The position numbers and the translations under genes are program-made. This document shows positions 46,335 to 58,458 of a stretch of 64,000 bases of DNA, in pieces. Positions within the stretch are counted from its first letter, which is position 1. Every line of letters starts with the position of its first letter. The stretch covers positions 248,001-312,000 of the forward strand of contig BRON01000018.1 of NCBI GenBank assembly GCA_024345305.1, written 5' to 3'. Under the pieces are notes generated by a model. The model saw only the letters and a list, made by a program, of their open reading frames with translations. It was not told the DNA's origin and searched no databases. Source of the DNA: Mrakia gelida. Its lineage: Eukaryota; Basidiomycota; Tremellomycetes; Cystofilobasidiales; Mrakiaceae.

Positions 46335-46827
46335 TGAGGGCGGGTTGGGTCTGGGAGAGTTGGGAGAGGGAGATGGGTTGGACTGGGTTGTGGGTGGGGA
46401 GAGAGGGAGGAGTGAGGGAAGAGGGAGGGGAGTGGACGAGGGACGGCAGACGAGAGGGAGACGAGGTCGTTCGCTCTCTTCTTTCGCTTTATCTCTATCT
46501 AGTCAGTCTCGAGGGATGATTCGATACGATCTTGATACGACCCTTATATCTTCTTCGCTTTTGTTTCGCGGAGGGGAGTGAAAGGAAAGAGACGAGGCGA
46601 GAGAACGGAGCAGTTCGACGCGTCGCACGCGGAAGAGCTTTCGTTCTTCGACTGGCTTGCAAGGAGAGGCGAGGAAGAGCCGGTCCAACCAGCATGACCA
46701 TAGCTGAACGATCCCCAAAGATCAAGCTAGATATCTAAGAACACTGAAACAACCCCTCCCTCCATCGCCACCAACTCCTCCTCTCCTCCCAACGAAACGG
46801 AAACGCTCCCTCGTTGTTCGTCGTCGT
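46335..46827. other. convergent 3' region
   Basis: It lies between the CTK3 stop and the IFA38 stop. No gene is seen; an ACGCGTCG element sits near 46617. Confidence 0.4.
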
Positions 46828-49080
46828 CTACTGAGACTTCGCCAACCTAGCCTTCTTGGCCAACGCTCGTTTTCGAATGGATTTGTGCATCGCTGTAACC
46901 GCCAACCCAACCCACAAAGACCCGTATCAGTTCAGCTCAACCCTCCCCAACACCAACTCGAACAAAAAAAACAAGCGAGCGCGCGACTCACCCAACCCCT
47001 TCGAAATAGCGAACTGCCCACCGAGTCCAAACGTCGCCATCGCCCAATCGAACAGCGCATGAGACCAGTAAGGGGTAGAAGTGTAGGGTCTTCCTCCAGC
47101 ACCCCGAGCCTGTCCGATCGATGCGAGGGTGGCTCGAACGAACGCTTGGGGAGTGGGGATGAGCAGGGATGGACGGCGGATTTTGGACATGTTGGAGACC
47201 TGCAACGAACGGAACGTATCCGCAAACGAAGCAACGAGGAGCGGGGGGAGATGGTCAGAGTGGGAAGGGAAGAGATAACAAGGAAGAGAGAATGGGGCAG
47301 GGGAAGAACGAGTGGGAAAGAAGGGAAGGGAAGGCAGGGAACGACGCCGACGCACCACAAAGTAAGGCAAAACAAGTCTAACATCCACTCCGAACTCCTT
47401 GGTCTCCTCTCCGAGGGCCTGGGACCATCGTTCGAGGAAGGCTTTGGCTCCAGTGTAGGTTGCGAGCATGGCGGAGGGGACGAGAGCGACGAAGGATCCC
47501 AAGGTGAGGATGAGACCGGTTTTGCTGTGGAGACGAAGGGACAGGAAAGATGGGTGGGTGGGCGGGCGACAGGGAAGGTGGGAGGGCAGGGTAGGAGGGT
47601 GGGTGGAGAGGGGGGAAGGGGGAGAGGAGGGGGGAAGAGAGAGAGAGAGACGCGGTTAGGCTCGTTCTTGGACGGACGGACGACGCGTGCGAGGAGAGGG
47701 AGGGTGAGTGGGGGTAGGAAGAGGGACGAACCGAGCGAGCATGGGAGGGAGAAGAGCCTTGGTAATGAGGAGGGTAGATTTGATGTTCTGTTGGTTGCGT
47801 AGGGAGAAGAAGACGAGAGGGAGCGAGGGTCAGGTTGAGCGCGAGCTCGCACGCGAAGCAGGAGACACGAGCAAGGCAGGACTGACGACTTCCAAAATGC
47901 TCAACAGCTCCTCGTCCTCCGTCTCGGAGAAGTAAACAGGCATCTCGTGTGAGACTCCAGCGTTGTTGACTACATCAAGCGATCGAAAGAACGAACCGTC
48001 AGCGAGTGTCAAGCGAGGAATGGAGGGAAACGTCGGATTCACTCACCAAGAACGTTGATCTCAATCTGCTGAGCGAGGGACCTGAGCTCGTCGAACGCTT
48101 CGGGAGTAGGCTTGCCCAGATCAATGACGACTTCCTTAGTCTGAACTTTGTACTTGGTCTCTGTGAACGAAGGAAGGAAACAAAACGCGTGAGTTCGAGA
48201 AAAGGGAGGGCGAAGGAGGAGGAAAGGGAGGAACGAACTGAGCTGCTCTGCGATCTCTGTGAGCTTAGTAGGGTTCCTTCCGATCAAGACGACGTTGAAA
48301 CCAGCTTTGGCGATTTGGTGAGCGAAGGCAGTTCCGAGGTCTCCAGTGGGTCCGGTGATGGCTGCAGAGAGGAAGGAAGGGAGAAGAGAGGAGGGAGATG
48401 ATCAGCTCGGAGAGGAAGGAGGGAGGAGAGAGAGCTGATGAAGGCGAGGAAAGGAAAGAGACGAACCTGCCCAAGCTCCCTTTCCGGCACCGTAACTCTT
48501 GAGCTGTTGGAGAATGATCAGAATGAGAGAGAAGTCAGTCAATCGTGTCTGGAAGGGGAAGCGAGCTCTCTTCCGTCCTCCCTCCATCCCTCCTTCTCGA
48601 GTTAGCTCCTCCTCCATCCCCCTCCTGCAGATGGAACCCCTTGGGTCTCGAACACGCAGGTCAAGTTAAGAACCGCTGAGCAAAGCTGCAGCTTCTCTCC
48701 CTCCTCGCCACGAGCTCAACAGGTCTCCCCAACGGATCAAGCTCAAAACGCACGAGCTCGCTCCTCCTCCCTTCCTCCGTCCTCCCTTCCATCACTCAAT
48801 CTCCTTCTCCTCCTTCCCCCACCTTCCTTCAGCTCACCCAACCCCCGCAGATCAGAAGACGACTCACACTCTTCCCCTTAAACAAGACAAGCTGCGAAAC
48901 GAGCTTCACGAAGCTGAGCGCATTCGAGAGAACGAAAGCAGCTCCTACTAGAGCGAACGTCGAGCTCGCAACTGAAAACGAAGGAGCGAAGCCCAGAGGT
49001 CAGCCCGACGAGTTTGATGGGGAGAAGGGAGAGGAGAGGAGCTTACTAGGGTGCTCGGAGAGGACTGTCGAGAGAGTCAT
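46828..49080 (-). CDS. IFA38: very-long-chain 3-oxoacyl-CoA reductase (KAR), IFA38
   Basis: Start MTLSTVLSEHPIASSTFALV leads into an N-terminal TM helix. The SDR core follows: TGPTGDLGTA (NADPH-binding glycine motif), GRNPTKL, NNAGVS, GSFVALVPSAMLATYTGAK (catalytic Ser with Tyr-x3-Lys), and the family-specific RRPSLLIPTPQAFVRATL and PYWSHALFDW. The basic C-terminal end MHKSIRKRALAKKARLAKSQ fits ER retention. The enzyme carries out the first reduction in ER fatty-acid elongation, after Elo condensation. The gene has about eight exons. The intron between the TM exon and LKSYGAGKGAW is about 350 nt, longer than the rest. Stop at 46828-46830, start at 49080. Confidence 0.93.
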
Positions 49081-49960
49081 GAGAAAGGAGAGGGGGAGGG
49101 GGGAGATGGTGAGCGGTGGGGCTAACTAGGGCGAGCGAGGCGGAGGATGAGAGCAGAGATGCGTGCGCCGTTTCGCGTCCGGGAGTCGTACGCATGGGCA
49201 AAACTTCCTCAGAACCCGGTTGAGCCAGAGAAGAGAGAGACTGAGTGTTCCGTCCCCGAAACTCGAAAAAAAATTGCGCGAAACGAGCCCGGGACGTCGA
49301 GCGTCGAGCAGCGTCGACCGCTCTCTCTCTCTCGCTTTTTCTTCTGTCTCTGCTATTGCCTGCTTCCTCCCAGCAGCTATCAAAAAGCTCAGATCTCGAC
49401 GTTTGTTTCATCTGTATCACATAAGCTTACTCCCACGCCGCTCTTACGGAAACGAGAAAGGAAGGACGCGTCGTCACTATCTTAACTCCACTCGACGCGT
49501 CCCCCCCTCCCTAACTCTCTCCCCCCCACCTCTCTGATCCCTTTCCCCTCCACGTTCTCTGAAGAAACAGCCTAGCGCACGTACGAGGAACATAGACGTC
49601 ATAGGGAGCTCCTCGGGAAAGATTTCGATCAGGACCGTCGCGACGTACCGAAGACGTTGTTCGCTGTTTGGCTTCGAGCTCGCTTTCCCTCTGACTCCCA
49701 CCGTCTAAACGAGCTCACGTGTAGGTCTCCTTCTAAGTGAAGCTGAGCGGGACTGAGCTGACCTGACGCTTTGGGTTGAAGAACGAACAGACGCGTCGAC
49801 GATTCGATCATGGCCGCAATCGCTGCTCCTCTCCCCCCAGCTCGATTTGGTTCCCTTCCCGCCTGTTCGCCACTCGAGCCAAAGGAAGATTTCCCTCGCT
49901 CAAAACCGAAAGGTGAGCTCTCTTCCTCGCTTCGCAGCTCGCAGAAGTCCTTCGACGCTC
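49081..49960. other. intergenic region upstream of IFA38
   Basis: No strong gene is seen. An ATG at 49810 opens a frame (MAAIAAPLPPARFGSLPACS) that could join the following small ORF through a 29-nt intron, which is too short to trust. Three GACGCGTC palindromes lie at about 49466, 49493 and 49791. Confidence 0.4.
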
Positions 49961-50317
49961 ATGAAGACGTTGTGGCGTTCAGTCAACAACCCAGCCGCAC
50001 TGCAACTCCCGCTCCGACTCTCCTCCCTCAAACCCACCATATCCTGCACACTCAACCCTCCCAGCCCCTCCGCTCTCTCTCCTCTCGCCGAAGCTCCACC
50101 TCCAAAATCGAAACGCAAAGCCACAGAAGTCGAGAGCAACAACGACTCTCTCTTCGCGAAACCTGGTGTGAAACTGCGCTGGGAGGAGGATCGACGCTCC
50201 CGAGTTGAGAACGAGAACGAAGGCGGAGATGGTGGTGACGAGGGGAGTGCGAGTGAGAGTGCGAAGGGACGGGAGGGAGGGCAGGGGGCGAAGAGGAAGT
50301 TCCGGAGGGGTCGATGA
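49961..50317 (+). CDS. small hypothetical protein, basic C-terminus
   Basis: A 118-residue open frame starts MKTLWRSVNNPAALQLPLRL, which is presequence-like. It continues with KPGVKLRWEEDRRSR, then an acidic Gly/Ser segment, and ends GAKRKFRRGR. It may be extended at the 5' end (see the preceding region). No domain is recognised. The purine-rich codons near the 3' end may inflate its coding look. Confidence 0.4.
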   Translation: MKTLWRSVNNPAALQLPLRLSSLKPTISCTLNPPSPSALSPLAEAPPPKSKRKATEVESNNDSLFAKPGVKLRWEEDRRSRVENENEGGDGGDEGSASESAKGREGGQGAKRKFRRGR

Positions 50318-50460
50318 AGGGCGGCGAGAGGGAGGGAGGGAGGGAGGGGTGGGGCTGGGGGAGGGTATGCATGAGTCTGTTCATGTGGTTCTGGGAGGAA
50401 GGAGGGGGAAATAGACGCTGAGGGGTTGAGGGAAGGGGAGGGTGAGACGAGTCGCGTCGA

Positions 50461-50742
50461 TCATCGACGGTACTTTGCTTCTTCGATCAGCCCAAGAATC
50501 TGGAGGAGATTGAAAGAAGGTCAGCCTCTGCCAGAAAGATTTAGCTACTGGATAGGCGCAGCTTACCTGGGACGATGCTAGTAGATTGATCAGAAGAAGA
50601 AGAATCGCACCAAAGTCCTCGGCGAGGCGATGGAGGCGAGAGGCTGTCGTCCTTCTCCGTCGACCGGTTTCTGGATCGTCTGGAGGCGAGGCTGGACGGA
50701 AGAGGAGATGTGACGCTGATAGAGGGAAGAAGGAGGGGGCAT
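50461..50742 (-). CDS. small hypothetical hydrophobic protein
   Basis: A clear minus-strand splice pair joins exon ...50567 to exon 50499-50461. It codes LHRLAEDFGAILLLLINLLA, then SSQILGLIEEAKYRR and TGA. The 5' part is uncertain: an ATG at 50742 (MPPPSSLYQ) can be joined only through a 34-nt intron. The helix may be a membrane segment. The family is unknown. Confidence 0.35.
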
Positions 50743-51166
50743 TGTGGCGGTGGGTGGGGAAGAGAAGAAGACGAAGGAGTGGTCGGTCTTTTTGAGAGGG
50801 AGAGAGGGGGACCAAGGGAAGGGGAAAGGTGAGCTCGACGGATCAAGGGAAGACGTCCCGTCAGCTCGCCCTTCCACTCCCTTCGCTTTGTGTTGCAACT
50901 TCGGCTGCGAGCTTCAAAGGCGTTGAGGGTCATCCATACGGTACCGAGGAGGTGTGGGACAAGGGAACAAGAGCGGGGGAGGGGGGGTCGAGACGAAGCT
51001 CGCAGAGGTCTGAGATGAAGGGAGGGGTTCGAAGCGAGGAGAGGTCGAAAGAGAGCTCGGAATTTGAGTCTTGGACGGAGAAAGAGGGAGAACTGCCTTG
51101 ATGGTGTGCGTCCTGACAGAAGTGGGGAGTCGTATGCCAGCGAGATGGCGGTGAGAGGAAAGGAAG

Positions 51167-51445
51167 ATGGCAGAAGACGAGCTCAAAACGAAAAGATCGA
51201 GCTCGCCTCCTCCTTCCTCTCGCAACGTCCAGCTTCTCGAAAAACACCTTTCTGGACTCCATAGGACCCGAGCGAAGTCTTACCAGCAGTCACGTCTACC
51301 CCCTCAACAGCTTCCTTTCCTCCTCGCATACAAATCCTTCGCTTCAGCAGTCCAGCTGTCCTCCTCCTCTCCCTCCCTCAGCCCACCCACCCCATCGACC
51401 TCGCCTTCCAAGCCCGCTCCCTCTCTCCTTGATGATCAACCCTGA
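51167..51445 (+). CDS. possible 92-residue hypothetical protein
   Basis: The open frame starts MAEDELKTKRSSSPPPSS and continues LLEKHLSGLHRTRAKSYQQS and LLAYKSFASAVQL with a Ser/Pro-rich end. It overlaps the start of the MYND gene by 14 bases in another frame. It could be a separate short gene, or an upstream exon of the MYND gene if an unseen intron restores the frame. Base composition fits coding better than the surroundings. Confidence 0.35.
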   Translation: MAEDELKTKRSSSPPPSSRNVQLLEKHLSGLHRTRAKSYQQSRLPPQQLPFLLAYKSFASAVQLSSSSPSLSPPTPSTSPSKPAPSLLDDQP

Positions 51446-52734
51446 CGACTTTGCTCGGCTACTTGGGATCACCTCGGAACCAGATGGGTGGAACGACCAG
51501 CCTTTCACCCAGGAAGAAGACGACGCTCTCATGGCCTTCGTGAGTTCAATCACTCTTCCGTCCGTCTTCTCCTCCCCTCTCTCGTTCTCCTGTGCTGCCC
51601 ACCGTCTCGGTTGGCCGACCTTCAGGAGAAAGAGCTATATGATTTCAAGAAATCTAGATCCCTGGCCTTCTGGGTATGCTCGAGCCTCCAGCGTGAAAAG
51701 AAGGAAGGAAGACAACGGAACGAGAGCTCACCATTCGTCCGTTCCTTTGTTTTTGGTTCCTTCAGTCCGAGTTCGCCGCCTCCTACCTCCCTCAAATCGT
51801 CGAGTCCTACTGCAGACGCACGTTCAACATTAGTCATAACCCCAACCTGAACGTCGGCTTGTTCCACTACACGAACTGGATGTACGAGCTCGTCCTCAAC
51901 GCGTCCAACTTCTCTCACTTCATTCAAACTCACGACGCCGCAACCCTCGCTCTTTGGACGAAGGTCACTCGAAGGATTTCCTGGCTGGATCCCGAATCAA
52001 TCAGGGTGCGTCCTTTATCGGCGCTTGAACTTCTCCTCGAGCAAGAACCTGACCTTCGCCGTCTTTCCAGGATTGCTTCGACTACGATTCAGAGTTCGTG
52101 GAGGATTTCCCCGACTCCTCAGATCGATTCCTCGCTCTGCTTCGCCTCTGGGGAGAACTCCATCACCTCCTCGTCGGATACATCTCCTACGGATCCATCT
52201 TCCCCTGCTTCGATGCACCTACCACCGCTCGACTTTCCGCTCTCCTCCCCTCGCTCGTCCTCGTCAAACCGAATTGGCGCGAAGGGTTCCAGTCCGTCGA
52301 CTTCGACAACCTCGTATCGTACCACGAGGTCATGATGGTTCCAGAGGGGACCGTCGACGTGACACCTACGTTCAGGGAGCGCTGGATGGCTGGGGGGTGG
52401 GCGCATCAGTGGTGGTCGTGTCAGGCGTTGGTGGCGAAGACGGTCGGGAAGAAGAGTCCTTGCTCTGCTGGAACGGGGGCAGATGATAGGGAGGAATTGC
52501 TGGCGTGTAGTAAAGTGAGTTCGTCTGCATCTCTTCTTGTCTTGCCGCAACTCTCACTGACTTTCACCCCTTCCTTTCAGTGCTCTGCGGTTCGATACTG
52601 CTCCACTGGTTCGTCTTCTTTTCATAGACGCGTCTGTTTCAAGCTGACCTGTACTCGCTCTTCCATCCTCTTCAGAGCATCAGCGGATTCACCGGATACA
52701 GCACAAGAAGGTCTGCTTCAAGCCCCTCTGGTGA
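51432..52734 (+). CDS. MYND zinc-finger protein with C-terminal finger
   Basis: The start is MINPDDFARLLGITSEPDGW, and exon 1 ends at 51540. Later exons give FAASYLPQIVESYCRRTFNI, a Trp-rich helical core (FHYTNWMYELVLNASNF, LRLWGELHHLLVGYISYGSI), and VPEGTVDVTPTFRERW. The C-terminal MYND finger follows: WWSCQ, SPC, LACSKCSAVRYCST, EHQRIHRIQHKKVC, FKPLW, TGA at 52732-52734. One zinc ligand spacing is longer than typical. Intron positions inside the finger match the partial gene at 1-414. The N-terminal core is not recognised. A likely 3' UTR intron follows (GTGAGT at about 52740). Confidence 0.78.
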
Positions 52735-53299
52735 TCTTGTGAGTTGATTCGCGTTTCGTTCTGGACGCGTCTTTCCCCCTCCGTCTAACCGCCTCTCGTT
52801 CTCCTCTTCTTCCTCAGCTCAGATCCAAAACCACGCGACTGATCGACTTGCGAGCCCCTCGAGCTTCTTCTTAACCCTTCTATTTACGGAGTTGGTGAGC
52901 TCCTTCACTCTTCTTCTTCGTCGTCGCCGTCCCGGAACTCGCGTTGAAGCTCCCTCCCTCCCTTTTTCTGCTTTGTTTTCAGTCTTGCTTGCTCTGATAC
53001 TGATACATGGATATGGTTACATTTCGTTCTTAGTTGAGAACATGCGAGCGCGAGAGACAGAAGGAGGAAATGAAGCGAAGACGAGACAGTTCACGCGTCT
53101 CGTCGTTAACTCAGCCTATTGAGCATTGTTTTCCGTCTAAAGGAGACGTACGGCAGGCTGCATCGAAGCGTATATCTAATTTGTAGCTAGCCGTTCTGAG
53201 TTCCAGAGAGGAAATGCGGAAGGAGAAGGTCGGCGAGGGGCAGCGACGAGGAACACGACGACGCGACTTCGACCCTCGCCCCGTTATTCGCGCCTCTCA
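52735..53299 (+). other. 3' region of the MYND gene and spacer
   Basis: It holds a spliced 3' UTR candidate (acceptor near 52818) and then sequence without coding signal up to the tandem array. Confidence 0.4.
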
Positions 53300-54655
53300 T
53301 TGGAGAAGGAGCTTCTCAACGCGAGAGAGGAGAGTGAAACCAACGAGGGAGAAGAGAGAGACGCGTTCGAATCGGTTCTGCTTTCGATTCGGACGGAGTG
53401 GAACCCAGATGGAGCTGACTGCATTCAAAGAATAATAGGGCAGACTGGTCGGAGTGGGTCGTACCTTTCTACTTGTCTCTACTCGAGGGAGGAAGAGAGA
53501 AATTGACGGAGGAAGAGAGAAACCAACAAACAAGAAAGATGGAGGGAGAGAAGAGAAGACGCGTTTGGATTCGATTCGATTCGGACAACCTGGAAGCTAG
53601 AGGGAGGTCACTGTCATCAAATAAGATTGATTGCATGATTGGTTGTAGTGGGTCGCGCCTCAGTAGAAAAGAGAAGGCTCTCGAAGCGAGAGAGAAGAGC
53701 GAAAGCAACGAGGGAGAGGGAACGAGAGACGCGTTCGAATGGGTTCTGCTTTCGATTCGGACGAGGTGGAAGCCAGATCGAGCTCACTGTCATCAAAGAA
53801 TGATAGTGCATGATTGGTTGTAGTGGGTCGCGCCTCAGTAGAAAAGAGAAGGCTCTCGAAGCGAGAGAGAAGAGAGAAAGCAACGAGGGAGGGAGTTGAG
53901 AGACGCGTTCGAATCGGTTCTGCTTTCGAATCGGACGAGGTACAAGCCAGATCGAGCTCACTGTCATCAAAGAATGATAGTGCATGATTGGTTGTAGTGG
54001 GTCGCGCCTCAGTAGAAAAGAGAAGGCTCTCGAAGCGAGAGAGAAGAGCGAAAGCAACGAGGGAGAGGGAACGAGAGACGCGTTCGAATGGGTTCTGCTT
54101 TCGAATCGGACGATGTGCAAGCCAGATCGAGTCCACTGTCATCGAAGAATGATAGTGCATGATTGGTTGTAGTGGGTCGCGCCTCAGTAGAAAAGAGAAG
54201 GCTCTCGAAGCGAGAGAGAAGAGAGAAAGCAACGAGGGAGGGAGTTGAGAGACGCGTTCGAATCGGTTCTGCTTTCGAATCGGACGAGGTACAAGCCAGA
54301 TCGAGCTCACTGTCATCGAAGAATGATAGTGCATGATTGGTTGTAGTGGGTCGCGCCTCAGTAGAAAAGAGAAGGCTCTCGAAGCGAGAGAGAAGAGAGA
54401 AAGCAACGAGGGAGGGAGTTGAGAGACGCGTTCAAATCAGTTCTGCTTTCGATTCGGACGAGGTGGAAGCCAAATTGAGCCCACTGTCATCAAAGAATGA
54501 TAGAATTGATCAGTGGAGTGCGTCCTGACTCTCTACTCGAGGAAGGAAGAGAGAAAGCAACGAGGGAGGAGAGAAGAGAAGACGCGTTTGGATTCGATTC
54601 GATTCGGACAACCTCCAAGCTAGAGGGAGGTTACTGTCATCAAATAAGATTGATT
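53300..54655 (+). repeat. tandem array (174-175 bp period) derived from tRNA-Pro 5' half
   Basis: About eight units are present. The five best copies place the tRNA-like start GCATGATTGG at 53633, 53808, 53982, 54157 and 54331, a spacing of 175, 174, 175 and 174. Each has GCATGATTGGTTGTAGTGGG followed by TCGCGCC, which is the 5' third to half of the adjacent tRNA-Pro with two small changes. It then changes to CTCAGTAGAAAAGAGAAGG and a purine-rich spacer with ACGCGTTCGAATCGG and TGTCATC. Outer units (53300-53630 and 54480-54655) are more diverged, and the last unit ends in the complete tRNA gene. Confidence 0.9.
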
Positions 54656-54741
54656 GCATGATTGGTGTAGTGGTATCGCGCCATGTTAGGGTTCTTGTAA
54701 CTGCTTCATGGAGGTCCTCGGTTCAATCCCGGGATCGTGCC
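54656..54741 (+). tRNA. tRNA-Pro(AGG), intron-containing
   Basis: The acceptor is GCATGAT with ATCGTGC (one G-U). The D arm is GGTGTAGTGGTATC. The anticodon stem is CCATG/CATGG with loop TTAGGG..T, so the anticodon is AGG, with an intron of about 14 nt (TTCTTGTAACTGCT) after base 37. The T arm is CTCGG TTCAATC CCGGG. The TTAGGGT loop and GGTC variable region are typical of eukaryotic tRNA-Pro. A T-run follows at 54744 as a Pol III terminator. Confidence 0.9.
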
Positions 54742-56170
54742 GTCTTTTTGCCACTCGTCGCTCAGCCTCCCTCTTCGTCGCGTGCGTGGTCGTCGCTTCG
54801 CTCCTCCTCCTCGCGACCCTCTCCCTTCCCCTCCCCTTTGTTCAACCTCTTTGTGCATGTCCTCTCCTCTCCTCTCCCCTCTCGCCTGACACGCTCTTGT
54901 CAGTCTTCCTTGTCTTCTTCAGTTCTTCCCCTCCCAAGATGACCCAGTTTGTCTCTGACCCTCCTTAGACTCGCTGGAGAACAACCTCCCTGAGGAAGAG
55001 GTGGGAAAGGAAAAGAAACAGGTAGAGTGGAGGGAGGGGATGAGCATTGAAGAGTCCGCGATGCAGTGGATTGTGGTGGATAGTGAGAGCAGCGGCGAGT
55101 TGAGACGCGTTCGAGAGGACGCCGCCTCAGAGGAACGTCTTCGGCCCCCTTCAGGACGAAGCGGGTAGATACTACTTCAAGGTGGAGTGCGAGGTAGGTC
55201 CTGGAAAGGAGTTGAGAACTTGAGAGGGAATTGCACGATCAGGCTTGTTCAAGCAAGCTTCTCCTTGCCTCCGAGTTTTGTCTCTTTCGAGTCCCTCAGA
55301 TGATCGGCCCCTCTTTTTATTCACAGTACCACTGAATGGCCTACTGCTATCCTGGACCGTCTCCCAGCTCTCTCGCTCCTCATTCTCTCCTCGCTCGTCG
55401 CCGAGCTGATCTTGACCTCCTTTCCTCGACACTTCGACTGAAACAGCTGTTTCGAGGCTCATCCATCCTATCTCATTCACGTCTCGTCCTCGACGTCGGA
55501 CTCCAGATATCGAAGATGGATGCATGCGTACTTGAAGCGAAGAGGCTTGAGGCAATGTGGGATGTCAGGCGAGTTGATGAAGGGCTCAGACGCGTCGAGC
55601 GATTCGACGAGATCTGACTAATCCTTCAGCTTTTGTTTCCTCAGGCTCAAGGTTCACCCCGTACCAATATCTGGGCATTATTAGATGCCCCACAAGGTTC
55701 TGAATCGGACGAGATATACAGGGGCGAGTTTTGGATTCGGGTCGAGAAGTCGAGAGCGAACCCGTCGCTCTTCTTCTCTTTCCAGATCAGGGCGGGGGGA
55801 TAGATGAACGATACCAGATGCCTCGATTCTGGCTTGGGTGTTTGCTCATTCCACTTCGTCGATCAAGACCGGTTGAGCATCGCTTGTTCAAGGGAAGCGT
55901 CGAGGGAGTGAAAGGTGCGTCGTGCTCAGCGAACGAGCGTCTGCTCCCCTGAGATTATTCTCGTACCCATCGTGACTCTGAGCAATTCAGCAGCGCATGA
56001 TTTTACCGCTTCAACTAGAGAAGGCTCGAAATTCTTCCTCTCACGACGCGTCCCTCGCCCTCCCCCCCTACTCCACTCACGCCCCTCCCTTCTCGCTCGC
56101 CCGTCCCCACCTTCCCCTCAAACCCTCACTCGCCAGATCTTATCTCTCTTTCTCTCTCTGCTCTGGAACG
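54742..56170 (+). other. gap with possible decayed gene pieces
   Basis: Pyrimidine-rich sequence follows the tRNA. Around 54970-55150 an open stretch reads SLENNLPEEEVGKEKKQVEW and continues acidic for about 40 residues, apparently after an intron acceptor at 54968. It has no start and soon meets a stop. With the open frame at 55336-55617 it may be the remains of one gene. I see nothing clear from 55640 to 56100. Confidence 0.35.
55336..55617 (+). CDS. doubtful 93-residue hypothetical ORF
   Basis: It starts MAYCYPGPSPSSLAPHS. The second half is more protein-like (RLKQLFRGSSILSHSR, ISKMDACVLEAKRLEAMWDV, RRVERFDEI). No domain is recognised. It may be a fragment of a decayed gene in this gap. 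Confidence 0.25.
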   Translation: MAYCYPGPSPSSLAPHSLLARRRADLDLLSSTLRLKQLFRGSSILSHSRLVLDVGLQISKMDACVLEAKRLEAMWDVRRVDEGLRRVERFDEI

Positions 56171-57798
<1,628 letters not shown>

Positions 57799-58458
57799 TT
57801 GGGTAGGATGTCCTTTTTCACTGAGTTCGTTGTATCGGATGGGTTTGCACGTTGAACGAAATCGAGAGCTGGAGGGAGGCGAAGGAAGAACGACGCGTCG
57901 CTGAAGAGACTTTGTTCTCGTTCGTTGAGGACGGAACGACTATCGTGGGAGGGAGGAGGCCTTTCTCCCTGGCCTTGGAGGAAAGAACGAGGGATCTCTT
58001 TTCAATGCCGAGCAGGAAAGCAAGGCATGGGGTTCATACGTCGACGACTCGAGACGTCGACGACTCGAGACGTCGTCGACTCGAAAGCAAAAAGAGCGAG
58101 AGCGCAAAAGAGAGCAAAAGTAAGAGAGAGAGTCATACTTTAAGAGCTAAGAAGGAAAGGTAAAAGTCCGTGATGCGTTGAGTTGAAAGTAAAAAAGTGG
58201 CAAGAGCAAACGAGAAACGAGAGAAACGTGAAGGGAGGGAGGGTTCGAAACGAACGAGATCGACAGACGAAGAAAGCCAGCTTAGTCTAGTCTAAATGTA
58301 CTCGAGCGAAGATGGGAGGGGATGGGAGGGTGTGTAGGGGGGAACTCTATAGAAGAGGAAAGGAGAGAGAGAGACAACAGAAGATAAGGGAACGACACAA
58401 AGGAAATGAAAACAAAAAGAGCGAGACGAAGGACGAGAAGGAAAGAGGACGCGTCCAG
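57799..58458. other. convergent 3' region
   Basis: It separates the NDUFS7 and CSC1 stops. A short tandem palindromic stretch (CGTCGACGACTCGAGACGTC repeated) lies at about 58035-58082, and A-rich 3' UTR sequence follows. No gene is seen. Confidence 0.4.

Noticed and set aside
45391..46581. Long overlapping ORFs in two other frames of the CTK3 tail
   Set aside because: They are shadow frames of the Pro-rich CTK3 C-terminus; only the frame ending at 46334 links to the CTK3 domain by splicing.
46932..47852. 306-residue minus-strand ORF in the IFA38 region
   Set aside because: It runs through several IFA38 introns in another frame; the SDR exons explain the region.
51100..51262. Minus-strand ORF starting MESRKVFFEKL
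   Set aside because: It is antisense to a more protein-like + frame and has no plausible continuation.
53660..54406. 248-residue minus-strand ORF with a repeated peptide (SLFSLASRAFSFLLRRDPLQ)
   Set aside because: It is the translation of the tandem array, whose period is close to a multiple of three. The frame slips between units and the plus strand carries tRNA-Pro pieces.
53300..54655. CRISPR-like regular repeats
   Set aside because: Units are 174-175 bp of continuous similarity, without short repeats and unique spacers, and the genome is fungal.
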